Assembly (NCBI GenBank): GCA_036501515.1
Contig: DASYAD010000389.1
Coordinates: 1 to 64,000 of the forward strand
Reading direction: 5' to 3'
DNA from: Trebonia sp036501515
Lineage (GTDB): Bacteria; Actinomycetota; Actinomycetes; Streptosporangiales; Streptosporangiaceae
Length of the DNA: 64,000 bases
Within the stretch, counting starts at the first letter, position 1; each line of letters starts with the position of its first letter. Positions 14,565 to 21,748 of the stretch are shown here, one piece after another. A program made the translations under genes and the position numbers. The notes beneath the pieces were generated by a model that saw only the letters and a program-made list of their open reading frames with translations, was not told the origin of the DNA and searched no databases.

Positions 14565-15512
14565 TTACCGGGTCGAGCCAAGCTGGGCGAACAGGCCTGG
14601 CAGGGCTTCGACGACCACCGCCCAGTCGCGCGCGGCCGGGTCGATGAGCGTGAAGTGGTCGCCGTGCAGCTCCACCAGGCTGGCGGTGCCGCCGGCGGCG
14701 GTCGCGGCGGCCACGTAGCGCTCGCTGTAGGAGAACGGCACGTTGGTATCGCCGCGCGAGTGCAGGCAGAGCACCGGCGCCGGAACCGGCACGGCGGCGA
14801 TGGGGTCGGCCAGCCGGTACTCCCCGGGCAGTTCGTCCGGTCCGCCGCCCATCAGGTGGAGCGCGGCCGTGCCGCCGGTGTTCTCACGGGCGCAGTCGGC
14901 CAGCGCGAGCACGCCGGCCTGCGCGACCACTGCCGTCACCGGAGTGAACCGTGCCCGCCCCCCACCGCCAGAAGCGGAGCTGTTGTCCGCGGCGGTGGCG
15001 TTACCCGAAGCTGCGGCACCGCTCGGGGCGGTGGCGGCACCGGAGGCGGTGGCGTTACCCGGGGTGAAGGCGCTCCCGGAGGCAGTGGCGTTACCCGAGG
15101 AGGCGGAGGCGTCGGCTGCGGCGGGAGCACCCGGCGTGCCCGGTGGCAGGGCGGCCCGGCCCGCGGCCCAGGCCGCGAGGTGGCCCCCGGCGCTGTGCCC
15201 GACCGCGACCACCCGCGAGGTGTCCACCGGCAGCGTCGCGAGCAGGTCGATGCCGGCCGCCACGTCCTCGAACGTGGCCGGCCAGCCGCCGCCCGCCAGG
15301 GCCCGCCGGTACTCCAGGTTCCAGGCGGCATAGCCGCGGGCGGCCAGGTCGGCGGCGAGTGGCCGGCCAAGGCTCAGGTCGTACCTGGCCCGCCAGAAGC
15401 CGCCGTGGATCACCACCACGGTGCCGAGCGGCACCCCGTCGGGCAGGGACAGCTCGCCGAACTGGGCCGGGTCGCTGCCGTAACGGTGCACCGCTGGCTC
15501 TCTCACGCTCAC
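14565..15512 (-). CDS. Alpha/beta hydrolase, arylformamidase (KynB)-like
   Basis: About 315 residues. VVIHGGFWRARYDLSLGR supplies the HGGxW oxyanion motif of the arylformamidase/esterase group, GHSAGGHLAAW the nucleophile Ser, and HGDHFTLIDP the catalytic His near the C-terminus. About 45 residues after the nucleophile are low-complexity Ala/Ser/Thr/Asn/Gly (GNATASG-like repeats), an unusual insert before FTPVTAVVAQAGV. Convergence with kynA fits hydrolysis of N-formylkynurenine. The start is taken as GTG 15510-15512 with TAGGCT 8 nt upstream; an ATG at 15540-15542 is the alternative. Confidence 0.8.
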   Translation of the reverse strand: MSVREPAVHRYGSDPAQFGELSLPDGVPLGTVVVIHGGFWRARYDLSLGRPLAADLAARGYAAWNLEYRRALAGGGWPATFEDVAAGIDLLATLPVDTSRVVAVGHSAGGHLAAWAAGRAALPPGTPGAPAAADASASSGNATASGSAFTPGNATASGAATAPSGAAASGNATAADNSSASGGGGRARFTPVTAVVAQAGVLALADCARENTGGTAALHLMGGGPDELPGEYRLADPIAAVPVPAPVLCLHSRGDTNVPFSYSERYVAAATAAGGTASLVELHGDHFTLIDPAARDWAVVVEALPGLFAQLGSTR

Positions 15513-15697
15513 GGGCCCCCAGCCTAACGGGCCCAATGGCACGGCCCGCAGCGCCGCCGCGCCCTCGCCAGCACCTTCGGCGCGCTACAGCCACAGGGAA
15601 CGCGACTATCGAGGCGCTTTTGGCGGCGCTCTGGCGCGATGCCGGCAACGAGGACCGCGTGCTGGCGGACAGGGCCAGCGCGACGGCAGCGCAAGCG

Positions 15698-15807
15698 ACT
15701 GATGTAACTGGTCAGGCCCCTGAGATGGAAACTTTTGGCTAAGTGGAAACCAATATGTACCAGAGCCCGAAAAGTTACCATGATCTTCGAGTCTGCCAGC
15801 ACCAATG
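15698..15807 (+). promoter_or_regulatory. Promoter module, copy 1 (paralogous to the HxlR gene promoter)
   Basis: From the first TGGAAAC to the ATG, 82 positions align without gaps to 43015-43096, with about 62 identical. Shared blocks include ACTGGTCAGG, TGGAAACTTTTG, CTAAGTGGAAAC, ATGTACCAG and CGAAAAG. The direct repeat TGGAAAC at 15726 and 15744 (18-bp period) is the likely regulator site. The ATG at 15805 is the same 79 bp from the first TGGAAAC as the HxlR ATG in the other copy. Confidence 0.7.
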
Positions 15808-16002
15808 CCGACTCCGCGGGCATTTCCGCTGCCGCTGGCGACCCCGACGGGCTCACCGCTCCCAATGGCCTCTAGGCTTCCATTGGCCTCTAGGCTTCCG
15901 GTGGCGTCCTGGCTCCCGGTGGCGTCCTGGCTCCCGGTGGGCGCCAGGCTCCCCGTGGTTTCCTGGCTCCCGGTGGGCGCCAGGCTCCCCGTGGCTTCCT
16001 GA
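15805..16002 (+). CDS. Possible 65-residue hexapeptide-repeat protein (doubtful)
   Basis: The frame reads MPTPRAFPLPLATPTGSPLP and then tandem hexapeptides MASRLP, LASRLP, VASWLP, VASWLP, VGARLP, VVSWLP, VGARLP before TAG. I list it only because its ATG is positioned exactly where the HxlR start is in the paralogous promoter module. No homology or ribosome site supports it, and minisatellite DNA with a period divisible by three is open in every frame, so it may be non-coding debris behind a captured promoter. Confidence 0.25.
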   Translation: MPTPRAFPLPLATPTGSPLPMASRLPLASRLPVASWLPVASWLPVGARLPVVSWLPVGARLPVAS

Positions 16003-16025
16003 CTCCCGGCGGGCTCCTGGTCCTG
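15864..16025. repeat. Nine 18-bp tandem repeats
   Basis: Units begin every 18 bp from 15864. Two subtypes alternate in the later part: GGTGGCGTCCTGGCTCCC-like and GGTGGGCGCCAGGCTCCC-like. The array ends 16 bp before the DMT transporter stop codon. Confidence 0.95.
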
Positions 16026-16041
16026 GCAGGTTCACCGCTCG

Positions 16042-16962
16042 TCACAGATTCGCTGCTCGTAACAGGCTCCCCGCTGCTGGGGTGGGGGAGCGGGCCGACC
16101 TGGCGCTGCCCGCGACGGCGACGCCGGCCAGGATCAGCAGGCCGCCGCCCGCCATCACCAGGGTCACCTCCTCGCCAAGGAAGGCCACGGAGCCGAGCAC
16201 GCTCACCACGGGTTCTAGGTAGAGCAGCAGGCTGACGCGGGCGATCCCGCCGGCGGTGACCGCCACGTTCCACAGCAGCAGCCCGGCGGCGGTGCAGCCG
16301 AAGGCAAGGAACGCGAGCTCGCCCCAGCCCGAGGCGCCGAGCCCGGCGAGCCCCGACCCGGGCAGCGTCCCGGCAGCCAGAAGGTAGGGGACCGACCCGG
16401 CGACGGTCGCCGCGGCGGCCGCCGGCACGGCGCCGAACTCGGTGCTGAGCGGTCCGAGCACGATCGTGTAGGCGGCGAACGCGAGCGTGCCCGCGAGAAC
16501 CAGCCCGGCGCCCGCCAGGGTGCGGAGTCCGCCGCTGCCGGTGATGACGGAAGGGCCGGCCAGGACCGCTACCCCCGCCAGGGCGGCGGCGCTGCCGAGC
16601 CAGGACCGCGCGCCGCCGCGCTGGCCGAGGAACAGGCGGCCGAGCAGCAGCACCCAGACCGGCTCGGTGGCCAGCAGCAGCCCGGCGGTGGCGGCGGGCA
16701 GCCAGCGCAGCCCGGCGGTGACCGGCAGGGTGTAGCCGACCAGGCCGAGCAGACCCGCGGCGGTGAGCCGGCCGGCCGACCGCGCCCGCAGCCGCCGGAA
16801 GACGGGGACCGCCCACGGCAGGAGCACCAGCGACGCGGCCGACATCCGGACCAGGAGCAGCGGCAGCGGCGCCACGTGGGCGACGACGGCGCTGGTGGCG
16901 ACGGGGGCGAGCCCCCAGAAGCAGACCGCGACCAGTCCGGCCGTGAGCGCGTCGCGCCGCAC
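16042..16962 (-). CDS. EamA/DMT family transporter
   Basis: A 306-residue inner-membrane protein with ten predicted helices in two five-helix EamA repeats. The first repeat starts at LTAGLVAVCFWGLAPVATS, the second near LAGTLAFAAYTIVLGPLS. LLLYLEPVVSVLGSVAFLGE is the conserved end of repeat two. DMT members export amino acids or metabolites; the substrate is unknown. GTG start at 16960-16962 with GGGAGG 4-5 nt upstream. It is divergent from the CGNR protein gene. Confidence 0.9.
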   Translation of the reverse strand: MRRDALTAGLVAVCFWGLAPVATSAVVAHVAPLPLLLVRMSAASLVLLPWAVPVFRRLRARSAGRLTAAGLLGLVGYTLPVTAGLRWLPAATAGLLLATEPVWVLLLGRLFLGQRGGARSWLGSAAALAGVAVLAGPSVITGSGGLRTLAGAGLVLAGTLAFAAYTIVLGPLSTEFGAVPAAAAATVAGSVPYLLAAGTLPGSGLAGLGASGWGELAFLAFGCTAAGLLLWNVAVTAGGIARVSLLLYLEPVVSVLGSVAFLGEEVTLVMAGGGLLILAGVAVAGSARSARSPTPAAGSLLRAANL

Positions 16963-17038
16963 TGAGCCTCCCGGTGGCTAGACGGTCAGACGGCGGTGTT
17001 CCCGCCGGTCTCCGGGTCCAGTCTGCTGTAATGGTCTT

Positions 17039-17635
17039 ATGCAGTTCAACACTTACACGGTGGCAGGTGCGCAGGTCGCCGTGTGGCTGGCCAACCACCC
17101 GGCCGCGGGCCCTGACGAGCTCACGTCACTGCTGGACGAACACGACGTGCACGATCCCGTCGCGACCGCGCCGGACGTGGCGGCGCTGCGGCCCTGGGGC
17201 GCGCGGCTGCGCCAGGTCTTCGAAGCGGGCGGCGCCGACGAGACGGTGGCCCGTCTCGTCGACGCCCTGCTCATCGCCGCTGACTGCCGTCCGCGGCTGG
17301 CCCGCCACGGTCCCGGGCTGCCGTTCCACCTGCACTACGCGCCCGCGGGTACGCACCTGGCGGGGCGGGTCATGGCGCTGACCGCCGGCGGGCTCGCGCA
17401 CGTGATCGACGAGGGCGAAGGCAGCAGGCTGCGCGCCTGCGCGCGAGCCGGCTGCGGCGTCGTCTTCCTGGACACCTCACGCAACGGCAGGCGCGTCTTC
17501 TGCGCGGTCCGCTGCGCCAACCAGGTCAACGTCGCCAGTCACCGGCACCGCCGCCGCACCGTCCATGCTGACGGTGTCGGCGTGACTGACGGTGTCGGCG
17601 TGACCGGGACGGCCGGCATGACTGAGGCCGACTGA
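17039..17635 (+). CDS. CGNR zinc finger / ABATE-domain regulator
   Basis: A 198-residue protein: an N-terminal ABATE-like domain, then a C-terminal zinc ribbon with Cys134, Cys139, Cys155 and Cys159 in CARAGCGVVFLDTSRNGRRVFC. The family's namesake CGNR tetrad reads CANQ here. Members are presumed transcription regulators of stress or xenobiotic genes. The tail after the zinc finger contains 18-bp repeats (DGVGVT) and overlaps the 3' end of the MFS frame on the other strand. Start ATG 17039, the first in frame with the domain. Confidence 0.85.
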   Translation: MQFNTYTVAGAQVAVWLANHPAAGPDELTSLLDEHDVHDPVATAPDVAALRPWGARLRQVFEAGGADETVARLVDALLIAADCRPRLARHGPGLPFHLHYAPAGTHLAGRVMALTAGGLAHVIDEGEGSRLRACARAGCGVVFLDTSRNGRRVFCAVRCANQVNVASHRHRRRTVHADGVGVTDGVGVTGTAGMTEAD

Positions 17636-19048
17636 CGGCGTCACGTCGCCTGACGGGCTGATGCCGCCGGCCGGGCTGACGCGGCCGGCACGCCGGGCCG
17701 GGCGCGGGCGCAGCGCGACCGCCGCCACCACGATCGAGGCCGCCGCGAGCCCGGCCCCCGCGCCGAACGCCAGCTGGTAGCCGCTGGTCAGCGCCTGTGC
17801 GGAAGCGCCGCTCCCGGTCCGCCAGGCGGCCAGGCTGGTGAGCAGCGCCAGGCCGAGCGCGCCGCCGACTTGCTGGGCGGTGTTGAACATGCCGGAGATC
17901 ACGCCCGCGTCGGCGTCGGTGGCCTCGGACATGCCGAGCGCCGTCACCGCGGGCAGCGTCAGGCCGCCGCCGGCGCCGAACAGGACCAGCACCGGCAGCA
18001 GCCACGTCATGTACCCCGCGTGGGCCGGGATCCGGGTCAGCAGGGCGAGCGCCGCGGTGATCAAGAGCAGGCCGCCGAGCAGCAGCCGCCGGGCCCCGAA
18101 GCGGCTGGTGAGCCGGGCCGACAGGCCCAGTGACACGGCCGCGATCACCCCGGCGACAGGGAACAGGCCAAGGCCCGCCTCGGCCGGGCGGTAGCCAAGC
18201 GCGCGCTGCATGTACAAGGTCACGATCACCTGGAAGCCGATCGCGGCGCCGATGACCAGCAGCTGAGCCAGGTTCGCGCCCGACACGGTGCGGGAGGCGA
18301 GCACCCGCGGCGGCAGCAGCGGCGTTTGCGCGGTGGCCTGGCGTACGGCGAACCCGGCGAGCAAAGCGGCCGCGATCAGCCCGGCCCACCAGTAGCCGCG
18401 GTCGGCGATGGCGAACACGCCGAGCATGACCGCCGCGGTCGCGAGCAGCGCGCCGAGCACGTCGGCGCCTGCCCGCAGGCCGAGCCCCCGGTCAGCGGCG
18501 AGCACCTGCCAGCCGGCCAGCCCGGTCGCCAGCCCGACGGGCAGGTTCACGAAGAAGATCCAGTGCCAGCTGGCGTACTGCACGAGCAGTCCGCCGGCGA
18601 CCAGGCCGGCGGACGCGCCGACCGCGCCAGTGAACGCGAACCCGCCGATCGCCCGGTTCCGCCCGGCCGGCTGGTCGAACAGCCGGGCGATCATCCCGAG
18701 GCTCACGGCGGAGACCATCGCCGCGCCGGCTCCTTGCACGAACCGCGCGGTGATCAGCATGGCCGGGCCGGCCGCCAGCCCGCACGCCAGCGAGGCGAGC
18801 ACGAACACGGTGATGCCGAGCAGGAACATCCGCTTGCGCCCGACGAGGTCGCCTAGCCGGCCACTGAGCAGCAGCAGGCCGCCGAAGGCGATTAGGTAGG
18901 CGTTCATCACCCAGCTCAGGCGGCTGGCGCTGAAGCCCAGGTCCGCCTGGATCGTGGGCAGGGCGACGGTCACGATCGTGCCGTCCAGGATGATCATCAG
19001 CGACGCGGTGCACAAGATCACCAGCGCCAGCCAGCGACTGCGGAACAT
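17477..19048 (-). CDS. DHA2-type MFS drug efflux transporter
   Basis: A 523-residue, 14-helix MFS exporter. MIILDGTIVTVALPTIQADL is the family N-terminal signature (motif D1). GRLGDLVGRKRMFLLG is motif A, and GFAFTGAVGASAGLVAGGLLV covers motif C. Start ATG 19046-19048 with GGAGG about 5 nt upstream. After the last helix (about residue 450) a polar tail runs antisense to the CGNR gene for 159 bp; that part is probably just the nearest available stop. A MarR gene is directly upstream and TAGACAATCTA lies between them, so it is likely MarR-repressed. Confidence 0.92.
   Translation of the reverse strand: MFRSRWLALVILCTASLMIILDGTIVTVALPTIQADLGFSASRLSWVMNAYLIAFGGLLLLSGRLGDLVGRKRMFLLGITVFVLASLACGLAAGPAMLITARFVQGAGAAMVSAVSLGMIARLFDQPAGRNRAIGGFAFTGAVGASAGLVAGGLLVQYASWHWIFFVNLPVGLATGLAGWQVLAADRGLGLRAGADVLGALLATAAVMLGVFAIADRGYWWAGLIAAALLAGFAVRQATAQTPLLPPRVLASRTVSGANLAQLLVIGAAIGFQVIVTLYMQRALGYRPAEAGLGLFPVAGVIAAVSLGLSARLTSRFGARRLLLGGLLLITAALALLTRIPAHAGYMTWLLPVLVLFGAGGGLTLPAVTALGMSEATDADAGVISGMFNTAQQVGGALGLALLTSLAAWRTGSGASAQALTSGYQLAFGAGAGLAAASIVVAAVALRPRPARRAGRVSPAGGISPSGDVTPSVGLSHAGRPGHADTVSHADTVSMDGAAAVPVTGDVDLVGAADRAEDAPAVA
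17564..17617. repeat. Three 18-bp tandem units in the CGNR/MFS overlap
   Basis: Units start at 17564, 17582 and 17600 with core TGACGGTGTCGGC. They lie in the C-terminal tails of two convergent, overlapping frames. Confidence 0.85.
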
Positions 19049-19102
19049 GCGGCCTCCAGGGAGAGTAAATCCTTGGAAGGACCGTAACAGATAATCTAAA
19101 AG

Positions 19103-19113
19103 TAGACAATCTA
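19103..19113. promoter_or_regulatory. MarR operator candidate before the MFS gene
   Basis: TAGACAATCTA is an inverted repeat (TAGA, 3 bp, TCTA on the other strand) between the MarR stop and the MFS start. A related TCTACAAATAGA is in the MarR promoter at 19634-19645. Confidence 0.55.
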
Positions 19114-19121
19114 AAAATGGC

Positions 19122-19619
19122 TTACCGAACGGAGGCGCGTGCACGCCGGACCGGCCGCTCGCACGCCGTCGGCTCGGACAGCAGGCCGGTCGCTAGACTG
19201 GCCAGGGCGCCGGTGAACACCTCGCGGGCGCCGGGCGGCAGCGCTTCGAGCACCTCGCGATGCACCCGGTCGGCGATCTCGTGACCCGCGGCGACCAGGC
19301 CGGCCCCGGTCTCGGTGACGGTGATGATCCGGGCCCGCCGGTCGGCCGGGGACGGCGTCCGCTCGGCGAAACCCGCCCCTTCGAGGTAGTCCATGGTGTT
19401 GAGCATCGTCGTCTTGTCCAGGTCAGCCAGCTTGGCCAGCTCGATCTGGGTGTACTGGCCCTCCTGTGCGTGTGCGAGTACGCAGTACTCCCGCGGCGTG
19501 ATGCCAAGCTCGGCGAAGGCGGCCGTCATCCTGGTCGCCAGCACGTGCGAGGTGTGGGCGAGCAGGTAACTGAGGTCCAGCACCTGCCGGCCGTTGTGCG
19601 GCTCCGCTGCGAACGTCAT
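19122..19619 (-). CDS. MarR family regulator
   Basis: A 165-residue winged-HTH protein. The recognition region is QIELAKLADLDKTTMLNTMDYLEGAGFAERTPSPADRRARIITVT (about residues 60-105), containing the DRR wing. TAGCAT sits 6 nt before the ATG at 19617-19619, so the message is leaderless. TCTACAAATAGA and TAGACGTCT overlap the promoter upstream, giving autorepression sites. It sits 73 bp before the DHA2 exporter gene, the standard MarR-efflux unit. Confidence 0.92.
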   Translation of the reverse strand: MTFAAEPHNGRQVLDLSYLLAHTSHVLATRMTAAFAELGITPREYCVLAHAQEGQYTQIELAKLADLDKTTMLNTMDYLEGAGFAERTPSPADRRARIITVTETGAGLVAAGHEIADRVHREVLEALPPGAREVFTGALASLATGLLSEPTACERPVRRARASVR

Positions 19620-19625
19620 GCCGCC

Positions 19626-19665
19626 ATGCTACGTCTACAAATAGATGATTCCGTGGTAGACGTCT
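19626..19665 (-). promoter_or_regulatory. MarR gene promoter with two operator-like palindromes
   Basis: The -10 box TAGCAT is at 19631-19626 on the minus strand. TCTACAAATAGA (19634-19645) and TAGACGTCT (19657-19665) cover the spacer and -35 region and share TCTA/TAGA half-sites with the site before the exporter. Confidence 0.6.
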
Positions 19666-20513
19666 CAGGCCTGGTAGGTCCTGATCTCGACGTCGACGGT
19701 GACCGTGACGGGGTCGGGCAGCGCGGCTACCCGGCCGGCCAGCGCGTCAGGGCTGATGTGCCGGGCGCTCGGGCCCATCGCGACCAGGGCGGTCACGTCC
19801 TGGTGGCCAAGGCGCACCTCGTAGCGCACGGGGGTCAGCGCGCCGCCGGAGAAATCCCGGTGCGCGGCGGCGAGCCTGCCCGCCTTGTGCTCGTCGATGC
19901 CGATGAGCCCCACTGCCTGGCGCAGTTCGCGGTGGTGCTCAGCGCCGGGGCTGGCGACGATCAGCAGGCCGCCGGGCGCCAGCACCCGGCGGGTCTCGGC
20001 CGCGTTGCGCGGACCGAAGACGCTCAGCGCCAGCGCCGCCGACCCGTCAGCTAGCGGCAGCGGCTGCCACGCGTCGGCCCCGAGCGCGGCCGCACGGGGA
20101 TGCGCCCTGGCGGCCCGGCGGAGCGCGGGGGCGGACCGGTCGACGCACGCTCCCGTTCGGGCTGACAGGCGGTCGAGAACGTGGGCGAGGTAGTAGCCGG
20201 TGCCGCCGGCCAGGTCGATCACCAGGCCGGGCAGGCCGGGGCCGAGGGCCGACGCGGCCGCCGTGACGGCCTCGGCCACCGGCGCGTAGTGGCCGCCGCC
20301 GAGGAATGCCTCGCGGGCCATCACCATCGCCGCGCTGTCGCCGGTGCCGGGGCCCGCGGCGCCCCCGGTCAGCATGACGTAGCCCTGCCTGGCGATATCG
20401 AAGCGGTGCCCGCGCTCGCAGCTGACCTGGCCGTCGCCCACCCGGACCCGGCCGGCGCAGACCGGGCAGCGCAGGGACCCGGCGACGGCCTCGAGCGCGT
20501 CACGGTGAGCCAC
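19665..20513 (-). CDS. RlmA-type rRNA guanine-N1 methyltransferase-like protein
   Basis: A 282-residue protein. An N-terminal zinc ribbon (Cys near 16, 19, 31 and His35 in LRCPVCAGRVRVGDGQVSCE followed by RGHRFD) comes before QGYVMLTGG, then a SAM-binding domain with VIDLAGGTGYYLAHVL. This order matches RlmA/TlrB enzymes that methylate 23S rRNA helix 35 and can confer tylosin- or mycinamicin-type resistance. I start at GTG 20511-20513 because TATGCT ends 6 nt upstream; longer frames lack support. It is divergent from adk. Confidence 0.85.
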   Translation of the reverse strand: MAHRDALEAVAGSLRCPVCAGRVRVGDGQVSCERGHRFDIARQGYVMLTGGAAGPGTGDSAAMVMAREAFLGGGHYAPVAEAVTAAASALGPGLPGLVIDLAGGTGYYLAHVLDRLSARTGACVDRSAPALRRAARAHPRAAALGADAWQPLPLADGSAALALSVFGPRNAAETRRVLAPGGLLIVASPGAEHHRELRQAVGLIGIDEHKAGRLAAAHRDFSGGALTPVRYEVRLGHQDVTALVAMGPSARHISPDALAGRVAALPDPVTVTVDVEIRTYQA

Positions 20514-20624
20514 CGGAAAAGCATAGTCGGCGGACGGGGGCGGCCTGGTGCCTGCGCCGCCGGGCAAGGCATGAATAATCAGGAACAACAGAAATCTCGG
20601 AGGAAACGGGAGGGCCAGCACCCG

Positions 20625-21194
20625 ATGCGCGTCATCATGCTCGCTCCGCCAGGTGCGGGGAAGGGAACGCAAGGCGAGCGGATCGCCGGCCGGTACGGGG
20701 TGCCGCACATCGCCAGCGGTGATCTCTTCCGCGAGGAAGTCGCGCGCCAGACGGACCTCGGGGCGACGCTGCGCGGTTATATCGAGGCGGGCGACCTGGT
20801 TCCCGACGACCTGGTGCTGAGCCTGGTCATGGACCGGGTGGTCAAGGCGGCCCAGACGAGCGGCGGCTACGTGCTCGACGGATTCCCCCGCACGTTGCCG
20901 CAGGCCGAGGCGGCCGCCAAGATCGCCAGCGAGACGAAGACCAGCGCGCAGGCGGTGCTGTACCTCGACGCGCCGCCCGAGGTGCTCATCACGCGGATCG
21001 CCGGCCGCGGCGAGGACCGCGCGGACGACTCGGAAGCGATCGCGCGGCACCGCCTTGAGGTCTACACCGAGCACACCAAGCCGCTGCTTGACTACTACAC
21101 CAGCCGCGGGCTGGTGCTGACGGTCGACGCCGCGCCGCCGGTCGACGCCGTCAGCGAGCAGATATTCGCCGCGCTCGACCAGATCGCAGGCTGA
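20625..21194 (+). CDS. adk: Adenylate kinase, short-LID type
   Basis: A 189-residue kinase interconverting ATP, AMP and ADP. The P-loop reads APPGAGKGT (residues 7-15), with Ala where nearly all adenylate kinases have Gly. IASGDLFRE, GYVLDGFPRT and the short LID (RIAGRGEDRADD) are all in order, with AMP-site Arg residues present. It stands alone, not beside secY and map as the housekeeping gene usually does, so it may be a second copy. ATG 20625 fits the family start; a frame opening 54 bp earlier is possible. Its 3' end overlaps the convergent GNAT gene by 44 bp. Confidence 0.85.
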   Translation: MRVIMLAPPGAGKGTQGERIAGRYGVPHIASGDLFREEVARQTDLGATLRGYIEAGDLVPDDLVLSLVMDRVVKAAQTSGGYVLDGFPRTLPQAEAAAKIASETKTSAQAVLYLDAPPEVLITRIAGRGEDRADDSEAIARHRLEVYTEHTKPLLDYYTSRGLVLTVDAAPPVDAVSEQIFAALDQIAG

Positions 21195-21726
21195 ATACCA
21201 GCACATCGAGGACGGGGCCGTCCTGGCCGTCGCCGCGGGTGCGGGCCACCTTCCGCCACCCCCAGGCGCGGAAGGCGTGCTGCGCCGGGGCGGCGTCGGG
21301 CGGCACCGTCAGCGTCGCACGTTCCTCAGGCCGCCCGTCGAGCAGCAGGTCGTGCAGGTCCCGGCCGATACCCTGGCGCCGCCAGGACGCGCGGACCAGC
21401 AGCTCGGTCAGCGCGAAGGTGCGGCCGGGGTGCTCGGTGGTGACCTCGGCCGGCAGCGGTGCGGTCAGCCCGCGCCACCAGGAGGTGGCCGGGCGCAGCG
21501 GCATGCCCGACGCGTAGCCGACCAGGTAGCCGCCGTGCCGGACCTCGGCCAGGGCGAAGCCGGGCTGGCGCCGCCAGACCCGGGCCCGCCGGGCGGCGGC
21601 CGGGTCGTCGCCTGTTCCGTAGACCTCGGCGGTCAGCGCGAGCAGGCCGTCTTCGCGCTCGGCGGCGGCGGCGCCGTCGAGCAGCTGGTAGGCGAGGCCG
21701 GGGGCGGACAATCCGGGTGCGGGCAA
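21151..21726 (-). CDS. GNAT family N-acetyltransferase
   Basis: About 190 residues. The acetyl-CoA site is ELLVRASWRRQGIGRDLHDLLL (the RRxGxG/A loop near residue 116), and AQHAFRAWGWRKVART is the conserved late motif. The substrate is unknown. Only TTG codons are available near the expected start (21724-21726), inside a 15-bp triplicated GCGGGCAATCCGGGC-like stretch, so the exact start is uncertain. It follows the HAD gene by 22 bp on the same strand, probably an operon. Confidence 0.8.
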   Translation of the reverse strand: MPAPGLSAPGLAYQLLDGAAAAEREDGLLALTAEVYGTGDDPAAARRARVWRRQPGFALAEVRHGGYLVGYASGMPLRPATSWWRGLTAPLPAEVTTEHPGRTFALTELLVRASWRRQGIGRDLHDLLLDGRPEERATLTVPPDAAPAQHAFRAWGWRKVARTRGDGQDGPVLDVLVFSLRSGRARRISAR

Positions 21727-21748
21727 TCCGGGCGCGGGCGATCCGGGG

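Larger units (their letters stand above)
15543..16041. other. Gene-poor 499-bp stretch with promoter copy and minisatellite
   Basis: No established gene. 15543-15697 shows nothing recognisable. 15698-15807 is a copy of the HxlR-gene promoter module seen at 42987-43096. 15805-16002 is a repetitive open frame, and 15864-16025 is an 18-bp minisatellite reaching the 3' end of the DMT transporter gene. Confidence 0.7.

Noticed and set aside
15864..16025. Possible CRISPR array
   Set aside because: Units are contiguous 18-bp tandem copies without unique spacers, and no cas genes are present.
15743..16222. 159-codon plus-strand frame starting METNMYQ
   Set aside because: Its start overlaps the TGGAAAC operator repeat, and it continues out of frame through the minisatellite into the DMT gene's antisense.
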